Shown: piece after piece, positions 15,738 to 24,337 of the stretch | How positions within the stretch are numbered: position 1 is the stretch's first letter | Layout of the letters: the number at the start of each line of letters is the position of its first letter | Source of the DNA: an uncultured Bacteroidales bacterium | GTDB taxonomy: Bacteria; Bacteroidota; Bacteroidia; Bacteroidales; F082 | Length of the DNA stretch: 34,947 bases | Assembly: GCA_905233685.1 (NCBI GenBank) | Contig: CAJOEZ010000021.1 | Coordinates: 1-34,947 of the forward strand | Reading direction: 5' to 3' | The notes under the pieces: model-generated | What the model was told of the DNA's origin: nothing | The model's database searches: none | What the model saw: the letters and a program-made list of their open reading frames with translations, nothing else | Position numbers and translations under genes: made by a program

Positions 15738-16727
15738 ATGGAAACAGACATCCGTGAATTGAACGAAAAAATCCAAAGGGAGAGCCAATTCCTCGACCTC
15801 ATCAACCTCGAAATGAACAAGGTCATCGTCGGACAAAAACAGATGACCGAAAGACTATTAATCGGCTTGTTGGCCAACGGACACATCTTGCTTGAAGGTG
15901 TGCCGGGCTTGGCCAAGACCTTGGCCATCAAGTCGATGGCCAGCGCCATTGACGCCAATTTCGCCCGCATCCAATTCACTCCTGACCTGCTGCCCGCCGA
16001 CCTCATCGGCACGCTGATTTACAGCCAGAAGAACGAGGAGTTTGTGGTGCGCCGTGGTCCCATCTTCGCCAACTTTGTTTTGGCAGATGAAATCAACCGT
16101 TCTCCTGCCAAGGTGCAGAGTGCTTTGCTCGAAGCCATGCAGGAGCATCAGGTGACCATCGGCGACGAGACCTTCCAACTGCCCGACCCGTTCTTGGTCA
16201 TGGCCACGCAAAACCCCATCGAGCAGGAAGGCACCTATCCGCTGCCCGAAGCCCAGGTGGACCGTTTTATGCTGAAGGTTATCATTAACTACCCCAAGAA
16301 GGACGAGGAGAAACTCATTCTGCGTCAGCAGATTGCGAGTGCCAGCGCGAAAATCAACGCCGTGGTGAAGCCCGAGGACATCATCCGCGCCCGCGAGGTG
16401 TGCCGTGAAATTTACTTAGACGAGAAGATTGAAAACTATATCACCGACATCGTCTTTGCCTCACGTTATCCTTCCGACTACAAACTGAAGAAGTTCGCCA
16501 ACATGATCAGCTACGGCGGCTCGCCGCGTGCCACCATCAATTTGGCCTTGGCAGCCAAGGCCTACGCCTTCATCAAGCACCGTGGCTACGTCATCCCTGA
16601 AGACATTCGCGCCGTGGCTCCCGACGTGATGCGCCACCGCATCGGCCTGACCTACGAGGCTGAAGCCGAAAACATCACCACCGAAGAAATCATCAACGAA
16701 ATCCTGAATACCATCGAGGTGCCGTAA
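15738..16727 (+). CDS. MoxR-family AAA+ ATPase of the Bat operon
   Basis: A 329-residue MoxR AAA+ ATPase, cytoplasmic, thought to act as a chaperone for partner proteins with von Willebrand (vWA) domains. Walker A is GVPGLAKT at 54-61 and Walker B is VLADEINR at 114-121. Sensor 1 lies in MATQNPIEQEGTYPLPEAQVDRF. The lid domain (about 230-329) includes YGGSPRA. It is the first gene of the MoxR-DUF58-BatA-E set and is separated from the DUF58 gene by 91 bases of repeats. Confidence 0.94.
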   Translation: METDIRELNEKIQRESQFLDLINLEMNKVIVGQKQMTERLLIGLLANGHILLEGVPGLAKTLAIKSMASAIDANFARIQFTPDLLPADLIGTLIYSQKNEEFVVRRGPIFANFVLADEINRSPAKVQSALLEAMQEHQVTIGDETFQLPDPFLVMATQNPIEQEGTYPLPEAQVDRFMLKVIINYPKKDEEKLILRQQIASASAKINAVVKPEDIIRAREVCREIYLDEKIENYITDIVFASRYPSDYKLKKFANMISYGGSPRATINLALAAKAYAFIKHRGYVIPEDIRAVAPDVMRHRIGLTYEAEAENITTEEIINEILNTIEVP

Positions 16728-16729
16728 TT

Positions 16730-16775
16730 AGTTGAGAGTTTAGAGTTGAGAGTTTAGAGTTGAGAGTTTAGAGTA
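16730..16775 (+). repeat. Tandem repeat AGTTGAGAGTTTAG x3 after moxR
   Basis: Three perfect 14-base units (16730-16743, 16744-16757, 16758-16771) start three bases after the moxR stop codon; a partial AGTAG follows. The purine-rich sense orientation matches repeats following mtaB and the MIP18-type gene. Confidence 0.85.
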
Positions 16776-16779
16776 GTAG

Positions 16780-16800
16780 GGCTGTCACACTGTGGCAGCC
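16780..16800. repeat. Short palindrome before the DUF58 gene
   Basis: GGCTGTC and GGCAGCC pair (one G-U) with the interior ACACTGT adding further pairs. No T-tract follows, so it is not a typical terminator. It could be a processing or stability hairpin between moxR and the DUF58 gene. Confidence 0.45.
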
Positions 16801-16818
16801 GCACATTCGAGATAACCA

Positions 16819-17697
16819 ATGGAATCAACAGAAATATTCAAAAAAGTCCGCAAAATCGAAATCAAGACGCGGGGCCTCTCGAACCACATCTTCTCGGGGC
16901 AGTACCACAGCGCCTTCAAGGGGCGTGGCATGACCTTCAGCGAGGTGCGCGAATACGAGTACGGCGACGACATCCGCAACATCGACTGGAATGTCACCGC
17001 GCGTTTCAACCGACCTTTCGTCAAGATTTTCGAGGAAGAGCGCGAGATGACGGTGATGCTGCTCATCGACGTGTCGGGTTCCAACGACTTCGGCTCGCAG
17101 ACGCAGTCGAAGCGCGACCTCACCGCCGAACTGGCTGCCGTTTTGGCATTTTCTGCCATCCAGAACAACGACAAGGTGGGCGTGATTTTCTTCAGCAGCA
17201 AGATTGAGAAGTTCATCCCGCCGAAGAAAGGCAGTTCGCATATTCTCCGCATCATCCGCGAAATCGTTGATTTTGAGCCTACTGAACGCGGAACCGACAT
17301 CGGCGAGGGATTGCGCTTCCTGACTTCGGCCATCAAGCGCCGCACCACGGCCTTCCTGATTTCCGACTTCATGACGGACCAAAGTTTTGAGAAGGAGATG
17401 CAGATTTGTGCCAACAAGCACGACCTCGTCGCGCTGCGTATTACCGACCGCCGCGAGATGGACATCCCGAAGGTGGGTTTGGTGAAGTTCCGCGACTCCG
17501 AGACGGGCAAGGAACGCTGGGTGGACACATCGAGTCGCGCTTGGCACGATGCCTACCAGCAGATGATACAGTACAAATCGGCGGAACTGAACCGCGAGTT
17601 CACTAAACACGGAATCGACAACTCGCTGATTTACACCGATGAAGACTATGTGAAACCTTTGATGCAACTCTTCAAGAAAAGGGAGGCAAGAAGATGA
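16819..17697 (+). CDS. DUF58 domain protein of the Bat operon
   Basis: A 292-residue DUF58 protein with the family signature GRGMTFSEVREYEYGDDIRN at about 36-55 and IDWNVTAR after it. A vWA-like fold follows with DVSGSNDFGS at about 84-93 in place of a MIDAS loop. DUF58 proteins are encoded next to MoxR ATPases and are assumed to be their partners. No membrane segment is seen, so it is probably cytoplasmic. The last 4 bases overlap the next gene (ATGA). Confidence 0.92.
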   Translation: MESTEIFKKVRKIEIKTRGLSNHIFSGQYHSAFKGRGMTFSEVREYEYGDDIRNIDWNVTARFNRPFVKIFEEEREMTVMLLIDVSGSNDFGSQTQSKRDLTAELAAVLAFSAIQNNDKVGVIFFSSKIEKFIPPKKGSSHILRIIREIVDFEPTERGTDIGEGLRFLTSAIKRRTTAFLISDFMTDQSFEKEMQICANKHDLVALRITDRREMDIPKVGLVKFRDSETGKERWVDTSSRAWHDAYQQMIQYKSAELNREFTKHGIDNSLIYTDEDYVKPLMQLFKKREARR

Positions 17698-18698
17698 AGA
17701 AATATGTTTTGTTTTTGATGGCGACATTCGCCCTGCTTGGCGGCCTGAAGGCGCAAAACGTGGAGGTGGAAGGCAAAGTGAACGACAAAAATGTGCAAGT
17801 CGGCAAGCCTTTCACGCTCGATTTGAGCCTTAAAGTGCCTTACGGCTGGTTCGTGGAATGGAACGATTTCGCCATCGACACGCTGTCGGAGCAAATCGAC
17901 ATCATCAAGCGCGGCAATGTGGAACGCACCGCCGACGCAGATAGCAATGTTATTGTGAAACAGCAACTTACCCTGATGACTTTCGACACGGGACAAATCC
18001 AGTTGCCCGCCGTCGGCTTGAAATACGCGCCGTCGTTCGACGACCCAATGCGCCTGCAAGCCTTCACGGAACCCATTGATTTATATGTCACTACGATAAC
18101 GGTCGATACCACTTTGGCCTACAAACCCATCGTGGAGCCTATCGCCGCGCCGATTCGTATGAAAGAGGTATTCCCGTGGATTTTGGCAGTGTTGTTGCTC
18201 GTGCTCGTCGGCCTCGGCATTTGGTTCTTTGTCAAACGCCGCAAAACTCATGTCGATGCGAACGGCAATGTCATAAAAGGCCCCGTGATTCCGCCTTACG
18301 ACAAGGCCGTCAGCGACTTGGAGAACCTGCGTCAGCAGAAACTCTGGCAATCGGGCAAGGTGAAGGAGTATTTCTCCTCGCTCACCGACATTGCCCGCGA
18401 ATACATCGAGGGACAGTTTGGCGTGAATGCTGTCGAAATGACCACCGACGACATTTTGGAGGAAATCAAGCCGCTGCATTTCTCGACGGAGGCCTACAAT
18501 AAACTGAAAGACACGATGGAAGTCGCTGATTTAGTGAAGTTTGCAAAATATTCAGCCACGCCGTTGGAAAGCGATACTTGTTTGAACAACATGACCGACT
18601 TCGTGAACGAGAGTTACGCGCATTATCAGGACATGAAGACCAAGGAAGCCGCAGCCCAGCCCGAAAACGCCGTAAAAGAGGAGGTGCAAAATGTTTGA
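17694..18698 (+). CDS. Exported single-pass membrane protein of the Bat operon
   Basis: A 334-residue protein with a signal peptide (MKKYVLFLMATFALLGGLKAQ), a periplasmic beta-rich domain (about 22-155), one membrane helix (about 160-183, WILAVLLLVLVGLGIWFFVK) and a cytoplasmic helical domain (about 200-315). The domain order resembles BatD and the DUF4381-type proteins found between DUF58 and vWA genes in such operons. Its function is not known; it may present a periplasmic ligand to the vWA proteins. It overlaps the DUF58 gene by 4 bases and batA by 8, so it is tightly coupled. The C-terminal 20 residues are acidic and low in complexity. Confidence 0.85.
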   Translation: MKKYVLFLMATFALLGGLKAQNVEVEGKVNDKNVQVGKPFTLDLSLKVPYGWFVEWNDFAIDTLSEQIDIIKRGNVERTADADSNVIVKQQLTLMTFDTGQIQLPAVGLKYAPSFDDPMRLQAFTEPIDLYVTTITVDTTLAYKPIVEPIAAPIRMKEVFPWILAVLLLVLVGLGIWFFVKRRKTHVDANGNVIKGPVIPPYDKAVSDLENLRQQKLWQSGKVKEYFSSLTDIAREYIEGQFGVNAVEMTTDDILEEIKPLHFSTEAYNKLKDTMEVADLVKFAKYSATPLESDTCLNNMTDFVNESYAHYQDMKTKEAAAQPENAVKEEVQNV

Positions 18699-19689
18699 GA
18701 ACATCGAATTTGCGAATCCTAAACTGCTGTGGCTCTTGCTGTTGGTGCCGTTGCTCGTGCTTTGGTACATCTTGCGCCACAAGAAACAGGAAGCGGCGGT
18801 CAGTTTCTCCGACCTGAAAGGAATGGCCAAGTTGCCCAAGACGTGGAAAGCCTACCTTCGCCACCTGCTTTTCGCCTTAAAAATGGCGGCGATGGCTTTG
18901 CTCATCGTGGCCTTGGCGCGTCCGCAAAGTTCCTCAACCAACTCGACCTCCAACATCGAAGGCATTGACATCGTGATGGCGATGGACGTTTCGGGTTCCA
19001 TGCTGGCCCGCGACCTCAAGCCTGACCGCCTCACCGCCGCCAAGAATGTGGCCTCCGACTTTGTTCAAGGTCGCCCGGGCGACAGAATGGGCCTGGTGAT
19101 TTTCTCTGGCGAAACCTTCACCCAAGTGCCTCTGACTACCGACCACGGTGTGATGCTCAACATGCTCGCCGAGATGAAAAACGGCCTCATCGACGACGGT
19201 ACTGCCATTGGCGACGGACTAGCCACCGCCGTCAGCCGACTCAAGGACAGCGAAGCCATCTCGAAAGTCGTTATTCTGCTCACCGACGGTATGAATAACG
19301 CCGGCTCTGTGGATCCCTATACTGCTGCCGAGATAGCCAAACTCTATGGAATTCGTGTCTATACCATAGGTGTAGGTACTTATGGTACAGCACCTTATCC
19401 CGTGCAAACACCTTTCGGGACGCAGATTCAGCAGGTGAAAGTCGAGATTGACGAGAAATTGCTTACCCAAATCGCCAACATGACGGGCGGCAAGTATTTC
19501 CGCGCCAACAACAACAAGAAGTTGGATGAAATTTATCAGGAAATCGACAAGCTGGAACGTTCCAAAATTGAGGTGACGGAGTTCCGTCGCCTTCACGAGG
19601 AGTTCTATCCGTTAGTGGCCTGGGCTTTGGCCTTGTTGTTGTTGGAATTCCTGTTGCGTAAGACCATTTTCAGAACTTTAACCGACTAA
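18691..19689 (+). CDS. batA: BatA, vWA domain membrane protein
   Basis: A 332-residue protein with an N-terminal membrane helix (about 11-28), a second helix at about 58-76 and a vWA domain from about 92. The MIDAS motif DVSGS is at 99-103, with TTDHG and a DGMNNAG segment as further metal-site parts. A third helix lies near the C-terminus (about 306-322). Bat proteins were linked to aerotolerance in Bacteroides fragilis; their molecular role is unsettled. It is followed by batB after 4 bases. Confidence 0.93.
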   Translation: MFENIEFANPKLLWLLLLVPLLVLWYILRHKKQEAAVSFSDLKGMAKLPKTWKAYLRHLLFALKMAAMALLIVALARPQSSSTNSTSNIEGIDIVMAMDVSGSMLARDLKPDRLTAAKNVASDFVQGRPGDRMGLVIFSGETFTQVPLTTDHGVMLNMLAEMKNGLIDDGTAIGDGLATAVSRLKDSEAISKVVILLTDGMNNAGSVDPYTAAEIAKLYGIRVYTIGVGTYGTAPYPVQTPFGTQIQQVKVEIDEKLLTQIANMTGGKYFRANNNKKLDEIYQEIDKLERSKIEVTEFRRLHEEFYPLVAWALALLLLEFLLRKTIFRTLTD

Positions 19690-19693
19690 AGCT

Positions 19694-20743
19694 ATGGAAA
19701 ACGTATTGCGATTTGAACATCCTGAATACCTTTACGGACTGATTATCATTCCGTTAATGATATTGATTTACGTTGCGTTCCGCCTCGGGCAGAAGCGCCG
19801 TTTCGAGCGTTTTGCCCATATTGGGATGCGTGAAAACTTGGTGCCGAGTTATTCTACCCGTCGCGCTAATTTCAAGTTCGTCATCTTCCTTCTCATCATT
19901 GCCTGCTCCATTTTGGCTTTGGCTAACTTACAGAGTGGCAGCAAGATGGAAGAAGTAAAACGCGAGGGCATTGACCTTTATTTGGCCGTGGACGTGTCCA
20001 ATTCGATGAACGCCGAGGACATCGTGCCGAGCCGACTCGAACGCTCCAAGCAAGCCATCAACAAGCTCATCAGCGAGATGAAGGGCGACCGCATCGGCGT
20101 GATTGTCTTTGCGGACAAGGCCTTCGTGCAACTGCCCATCACCACCGACTACACAGCCGCGAAGATGTTCCTTTCCACTGTGAACACAAGCCTCGTGGCC
20201 TCGCAAGGTACAGCCATCGCCGAGGCAATCAATCTGGCAGTCAAGTCGTTCTCCGACGAGGAACACAGCAAGGCCATCGTCATCATTTCCGACGGCGAGG
20301 ATCACGAGAATGACGCTGCTGTAAAAGCCGCGCAAGAGGCCGCCAAGAAAGGCATCCGCATTTATACCATCGGTATGGGCCTCGCCGAGGGCGCGCCGAT
20401 TCCTGAGTACAACAAGTACGGACAACAGACGGGCTACCGCAAGGACAAGAACGGCAACACCATCATCACGCGCCTTGACGAGCAAATGTTGCAGAAAATC
20501 GCCGCTGCGGGCAACGGCATTTACGTCCGCGCCAGCAACTCCAACGTGGGTCTGGAGAAGATTTACAACGATATCGAGAAACTTGACAAGGCGGAAATCG
20601 AGGCTAAAGTCTTCACTGACTATGAGGACCAGTTCCAATGGTTTGTTGGTCTTGCGCTCATCTTTTTGCTCATCGAAATCCTCTTTTCGACGGGCAAGCG
20701 CGAGTGGGAGAGAAGGTTTAACATTTTTGAGAAGAAGTCATGA
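19694..20743 (+). CDS. batB: BatB, vWA domain membrane protein
   Basis: A 349-residue paralogue of BatA with the same layout: helix at about 12-29, helix at about 61-78, a vWA domain with MIDAS DVSNS at 100-104 and a C-terminal helix near 318-334. The Ser/Asn variant of the MIDAS loop is common in BatB. BatA and BatB probably form a complex in the inner membrane with vWA domains in the periplasm. The stop overlaps the batC start (ATGA). Confidence 0.93.
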   Translation: MENVLRFEHPEYLYGLIIIPLMILIYVAFRLGQKRRFERFAHIGMRENLVPSYSTRRANFKFVIFLLIIACSILALANLQSGSKMEEVKREGIDLYLAVDVSNSMNAEDIVPSRLERSKQAINKLISEMKGDRIGVIVFADKAFVQLPITTDYTAAKMFLSTVNTSLVASQGTAIAEAINLAVKSFSDEEHSKAIVIISDGEDHENDAAVKAAQEAAKKGIRIYTIGMGLAEGAPIPEYNKYGQQTGYRKDKNGNTIITRLDEQMLQKIAAAGNGIYVRASNSNVGLEKIYNDIEKLDKAEIEAKVFTDYEDQFQWFVGLALIFLLIEILFSTGKREWERRFNIFEKKS

Positions 20744-22374
20744 AAACGTTTTTTAAATATCTGACAACCATTATTTTGGCTTTTGCTTTCGTGTCGGCTT
20801 CCGCGCAGAGCGACGAGAAGCTGATACGCAAGGGCAACCGCCAATACAAGAAGCAGAACTTCACCGAGGCGGAGGTCAATTACAAGAAAGCCCTTGAAGC
20901 GCGGCCTAATAACGCCAACGCGCAGTTTAACTTGGGCGACGCGCTCTTTGCCCAACAAAACTACGACGCGGCTTTTGAGGCTTTCCAAAAAGTGGTGGAG
21001 ATGTCGCCCGACGCCAAGCTGAAGTCGGACGCTGTCTTCAACATGGGCAACTGCCTCCTCGCGCAAAACCGGTACTACGACGCCTTTAATATATATAAGG
21101 TGTCGCTGAAACTGAATCCCGAGAACGAAAACGCACTCTACAATCTTGAATTTTGCCGCGCCCATTTGGTGAAAAGCCATATTTGGGTGGTGCAGCCCGA
21201 GCATGGCAAGGTGGAAGCGAGTGAAACGGAAGCCTTTAACGGTCAGCGGATTACGCTTTCCGCAAAAGGTGATGCCGACTTTGCGTTGTCGGGCTATAAG
21301 GTGGTTCGCGCTGACAATCAGTCCGTTGAAGTGCAAGTGAGCGGCAACAGCTTCGAAATGCCGAAGTTCGATGTTTTGGTGACGGCCGAGTTCAAACAGG
21401 CGCACAAGATTGAGATTGAGAAGAACATCAAGAACGGAACCGTGCGTGCCGATAAGACCAAAGCCATCGAAGGTCAGCAGGTGGTGCTGAAAGGTGAGGG
21501 CGAGGAGGGCTTCATGGTGGACAAGTTCATTGTTTACAAGACCGGCAGCCGTAACGACACGGTGCCCGTCAACGACACGGTGTTCCAAATGCCCGACTTC
21601 GATGTGACGGTGACGGCCACTTTCCGTACTGCGCTGAAAGTCCACATCGACAGCGTTTCAAACGGCGTTATCCAAGTGACTGATAGTTTGGCCAAACCTG
21701 GACAAAACATTGGCATCATCGTGAAGCCCGACAAAGGCTTCCAATTAGGCGACTTGCGCGTGGTCAGTGAAAAGGATGCCACCGAATCCGCTCCTATCAG
21801 TGACGACAACGTCTTCCAAATGATTAATTCGGATGTCAGGGTGAAGGCAACATTTGTGGAAGCCACTGATTATTACAAGGTTGTGGCGGATACTACTATC
21901 GAAGGCGGTCATGTGCTGCTTGACGTTTCGGAAGCCACGCGCCGCGAGACGGTCGCCTTGCGCAACGCGCCTGAACTGGGCTATCAGTTCAAGGAATATG
22001 TCATTCATCAGGTGGGCGACACCTCGATTAAGGTGCAGCCTTTGGGTAATTTCTTCACCATGCCCGACTTCGACGTGGAGGTTTCGGCGGTCTTCGAGAA
22101 GAGTGAAGGTCAGGACCAGCAGCAACAGCAGCAAAATCAAGACCAGCAACAGGATCAGCAAGACCAACAGGACCAGCAACAGCAGCAACAAAACCAACAA
22201 AATCAGGATCAGCAAAACCAACAGCAACAGCAGCAACAAAGCCAAGAAATGTCGAAGGAAGACGCACAGCGCATGTTGGATGCCCTTGAGAATCAGGAGA
22301 AACAGACGATGGAGAAGGTCAATGAGCAGAAGGTTCGCCAGCAACCCAAGAAAAAATCCGACAAGGATTGGTAA
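20740..22374 (+). CDS. batC: BatC-like TPR protein with four InlB-like beta repeats
   Basis: A 544-residue exported protein with signal peptide MKTFFKYLTTIILAFAFVSA. TPR repeats cover about 25-145. Four repeats of about 75 residues follow at 148-219, 220-297, 298-373 and 374-453. Each has a G-x-V or similar start, a central hydrophobic strand and an ending like FEMPKFDVLVTAEF, the pattern of divergent InlB B-repeats. A Gln/Asn/Asp-rich tract (459-501) leads to the conserved BatC tail (MSKEDAQRMLDALENQEK ... KDW). Typical BatC proteins have only the TPRs, a Gln-rich linker and this tail and are about half as long, so the beta repeats are an addition. Their position suggests an extended periplasmic stalk or ligand surface (inference). 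Confidence 0.88.
   Translation: MKTFFKYLTTIILAFAFVSASAQSDEKLIRKGNRQYKKQNFTEAEVNYKKALEARPNNANAQFNLGDALFAQQNYDAAFEAFQKVVEMSPDAKLKSDAVFNMGNCLLAQNRYYDAFNIYKVSLKLNPENENALYNLEFCRAHLVKSHIWVVQPEHGKVEASETEAFNGQRITLSAKGDADFALSGYKVVRADNQSVEVQVSGNSFEMPKFDVLVTAEFKQAHKIEIEKNIKNGTVRADKTKAIEGQQVVLKGEGEEGFMVDKFIVYKTGSRNDTVPVNDTVFQMPDFDVTVTATFRTALKVHIDSVSNGVIQVTDSLAKPGQNIGIIVKPDKGFQLGDLRVVSEKDATESAPISDDNVFQMINSDVRVKATFVEATDYYKVVADTTIEGGHVLLDVSEATRRETVALRNAPELGYQFKEYVIHQVGDTSIKVQPLGNFFTMPDFDVEVSAVFEKSEGQDQQQQQQNQDQQQDQQDQQDQQQQQQNQQNQDQQNQQQQQQQSQEMSKEDAQRMLDALENQEKQTMEKVNEQKVRQQPKKKSDKDW
22115..22245 (+). repeat. CAG/CAA triplet tract in batC
   Basis: A run of CAG, CAA, AAC and GAC codons encodes the Gln-rich linker of BatC. 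The triplet structure makes length changes by slippage likely without loss of frame. Confidence 0.8.
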
Positions 22375-22377
22375 CTT

Positions 22378-22403
22378 GTAGGGGCGGACCCATGTGTCCG
22401 CCC
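22378..22403. repeat. Palindromic repeat, copy 2 (GGGCGGAC...GTCCGCCC)
   Basis: The same 26 bases as at 14426-14451, in the same orientation. It starts 4 bases after the batC stop and lies just before the batD promoter word, breaking an otherwise overlapping operon. Confidence 0.9.
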
Positions 22404-22415
22404 ACTAAAATTTTG

Positions 22416-22423
22416 TATTTTTG
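22416..22423 (+). promoter_or_regulatory. Possible internal promoter for batD-batE
   Basis: TATTTTTG lies 22 bases before the batD ATG, directly after the palindromic repeat. No clear -33 word. A TTG start read at 22421 would fall within it and is discounted. Confidence 0.45.
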
Positions 22424-22444
22424 CAACCCGAAAACAACGAATCA

Positions 22445-24319
22445 ATGAAGAAGATATTCGGTTTATTATTATTCATCGTATGTGTCGCGCCCATAACCTT
22501 GCGGGCACAAGACAATCCCACCCTCACCGTTTCCGTCAAGAAGCAAGTCGTTGTGGGCGAGCGTTTTCAGGTGGTTTTTGAGGCCAACGCCGAAGGCAAG
22601 AATTTCACCGCGCCCTCGTTTGACGGTTTCACTGTCGTGGGCGGCCCCTTCACCTCTTCGAGTTCCAGTTTCTCGATGGTGAACGGCTCGATGTCGCACA
22701 CGGTAAAGAATACCTACACCTACGCCTTGCAAGCTTATAAGGAAGGCACATTCCCAATTGGCCCTGCCTCGCTGACGGTGAAAGGCGAAAAGGTGAGCAG
22801 CGAGTCTTTTGTAATCAAGGTGCTTCCCGATGACGGCAGTTATGCAGCGTCTTCGGGAGGAGACGCAAGTGGCAGCTCAAGCCAGGGCAAGAGCCAAAAC
22901 ACCAACGACCCGCAAGTGAGTGGCAAAGACCTGTTCCTCAAGGTGATACCGACAAAGAAGTCGGCTTACGTTGGAGAACAAATTGTGCTGACCTACAAGC
23001 TTTACACAAAGGTGCCGGTGTCGTCGCTGTCGGTGGATAAAATGCCCTCTTACGCTGGTTTTTGGACCAAGGACATTTCCGACAACAATGGGGGTTCCTT
23101 GCGCCAAAGTTCGGAATATGTGAACGGCATGGAATACACTGTGGCCGAAATCCAGAAGATTATTGTCGTGCCACAGCGCAGCGGTAAGCTTAACCTCGAC
23201 CCGATGAGCATCGAGTGCATCGCGCAGATTCGTACGGAAAGCAACCGACGCCAAAGCAATGACCCCTTCGACATCTTCTTCAATGACCCCTTCTTTAACC
23301 GTAATATCGTTAACGTGAAGAAGGAGCTTTCCACCAGCGCCCTTACCATCGACGTGAAAAACCTGCCCGAAAGCGGCAAGCCTGCCTCTTTCGCTGGTGC
23401 GGTGGGTAACTATAATTTCAGGTCTGACATCGACAAAACTGAGCTGAGAACCAACGAAGCCTTCACCCTTACCTTGACCGTTTCGGGCGCGGGCAATATT
23501 GAATTATTGCAAATGCCAGAGCCGAACTTCCCGCCTGATTTCGAGGTGTATGACCCCAAAATCACGACTTCGCCCAATATCACAGCGCAAGGCCTCTCGG
23601 GAACGAAAAAGGCTGAATATTTGGTGATTCCGCGCCGAGCGGGCAATTTCAACCTCTCGCCCGTTGAGTTCAGCTTTTTCAATCCAGCTAATGGAACTTA
23701 CACAACTCTCAACTCTGAATCCTACGCTGTCCATGTGGAGAAGGGCAGTGGCGACGAAGGTGACGGCGGCATCTACGCCTCCAACCAAGAGGGTATCAAG
23801 TACTTGGGCAGTGATGTGCGCCACATTATGACAGGCGACCCGCACCTCAAGGCCATGCATTCGGCGTTCTTCGGTACGGCACCCTATTTTGTGATTTTGC
23901 TTGCCATGTTGCTGGTGTTCATTATATTGCTGATGGTTTCGAAGAAACGTGAGCAGTCGAAACAGGACGTGGCCGCCAAACGCAACAAGAAAGCGACTAA
24001 GGTGGCGCGTGCCCGTCTCAAGAAAGCTGACCAGTACCTGAAAGTGAAGGATCAGAACAATTTCTATGTCGAAATGTCACAGGCTTTGTGGGGCTACATC
24101 TCAGACAAGCTCGGCATTGAGCGCTCGAAGCTCTCGATGGACACCGTCAGCGAAGCCATGAAGGAAAAGAACGTGCCCGACGACCTCACGCAACAGTTTG
24201 TGGATACGCTTAACAGCTGCGAGTTTGCCCGTTTCGCCCCAGGCGACGCTGAAGCGAAGATGGGCGACCTCTACCAAAAGGGCATCGAAGTGATTACCAA
24301 AGCGGAAAAAGTCTTGTAA
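22445..24319 (+). CDS. batD: BatD, exported oxygen-tolerance protein
   Basis: A 624-residue protein with a signal peptide (MKKIFGLLLFIVCVAPITLRAQ), a long periplasmic part made of beta-sandwich units, one membrane helix (about 478-500, FVILLAMLLVFIILLMV) and a cytoplasmic helical domain (about 505-624) rich in Lys. Signatures of the family are VGERFQVVFE near the start, FTVVGGP, the phrase YVGEQIVLTYKLY and LRTNEAFTLTLTVSGAGN. ATG 22445 is chosen since it gives a normal signal peptide. It is followed by batE after 18 bases. Confidence 0.92.
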   Translation: MKKIFGLLLFIVCVAPITLRAQDNPTLTVSVKKQVVVGERFQVVFEANAEGKNFTAPSFDGFTVVGGPFTSSSSSFSMVNGSMSHTVKNTYTYALQAYKEGTFPIGPASLTVKGEKVSSESFVIKVLPDDGSYAASSGGDASGSSSQGKSQNTNDPQVSGKDLFLKVIPTKKSAYVGEQIVLTYKLYTKVPVSSLSVDKMPSYAGFWTKDISDNNGGSLRQSSEYVNGMEYTVAEIQKIIVVPQRSGKLNLDPMSIECIAQIRTESNRRQSNDPFDIFFNDPFFNRNIVNVKKELSTSALTIDVKNLPESGKPASFAGAVGNYNFRSDIDKTELRTNEAFTLTLTVSGAGNIELLQMPEPNFPPDFEVYDPKITTSPNITAQGLSGTKKAEYLVIPRRAGNFNLSPVEFSFFNPANGTYTTLNSESYAVHVEKGSGDEGDGGIYASNQEGIKYLGSDVRHIMTGDPHLKAMHSAFFGTAPYFVILLAMLLVFIILLMVSKKREQSKQDVAAKRNKKATKVARARLKKADQYLKVKDQNNFYVEMSQALWGYISDKLGIERSKLSMDTVSEAMKEKNVPDDLTQQFVDTLNSCEFARFAPGDAEAKMGDLYQKGIEVITKAEKVL

Positions 24320-24337
24320 AACGAAAGGAACACAATT

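Noticed and set aside
16730..16775. CRISPR-like array
   Set aside because: The units are contiguous 14-base repeats without spacers, and no cas gene is present. No CRISPR array is seen anywhere in the window.
16825..17727. 300-codon minus-strand frame opposite the DUF58 gene
   Set aside because: It is antisense to a conserved coupled gene, is His/Val-rich without motif, and has no promoter.
20620..21645. 341-codon minus-strand frame opposite batB-batC
   Set aside because: It is antisense to two overlapping genes of a conserved operon and shows no family feature.
22421..22444. TTG start eight codons before batD
   Set aside because: The TTG is part of the -7 promoter word, and the ATG at 22445 gives a normal signal peptide.
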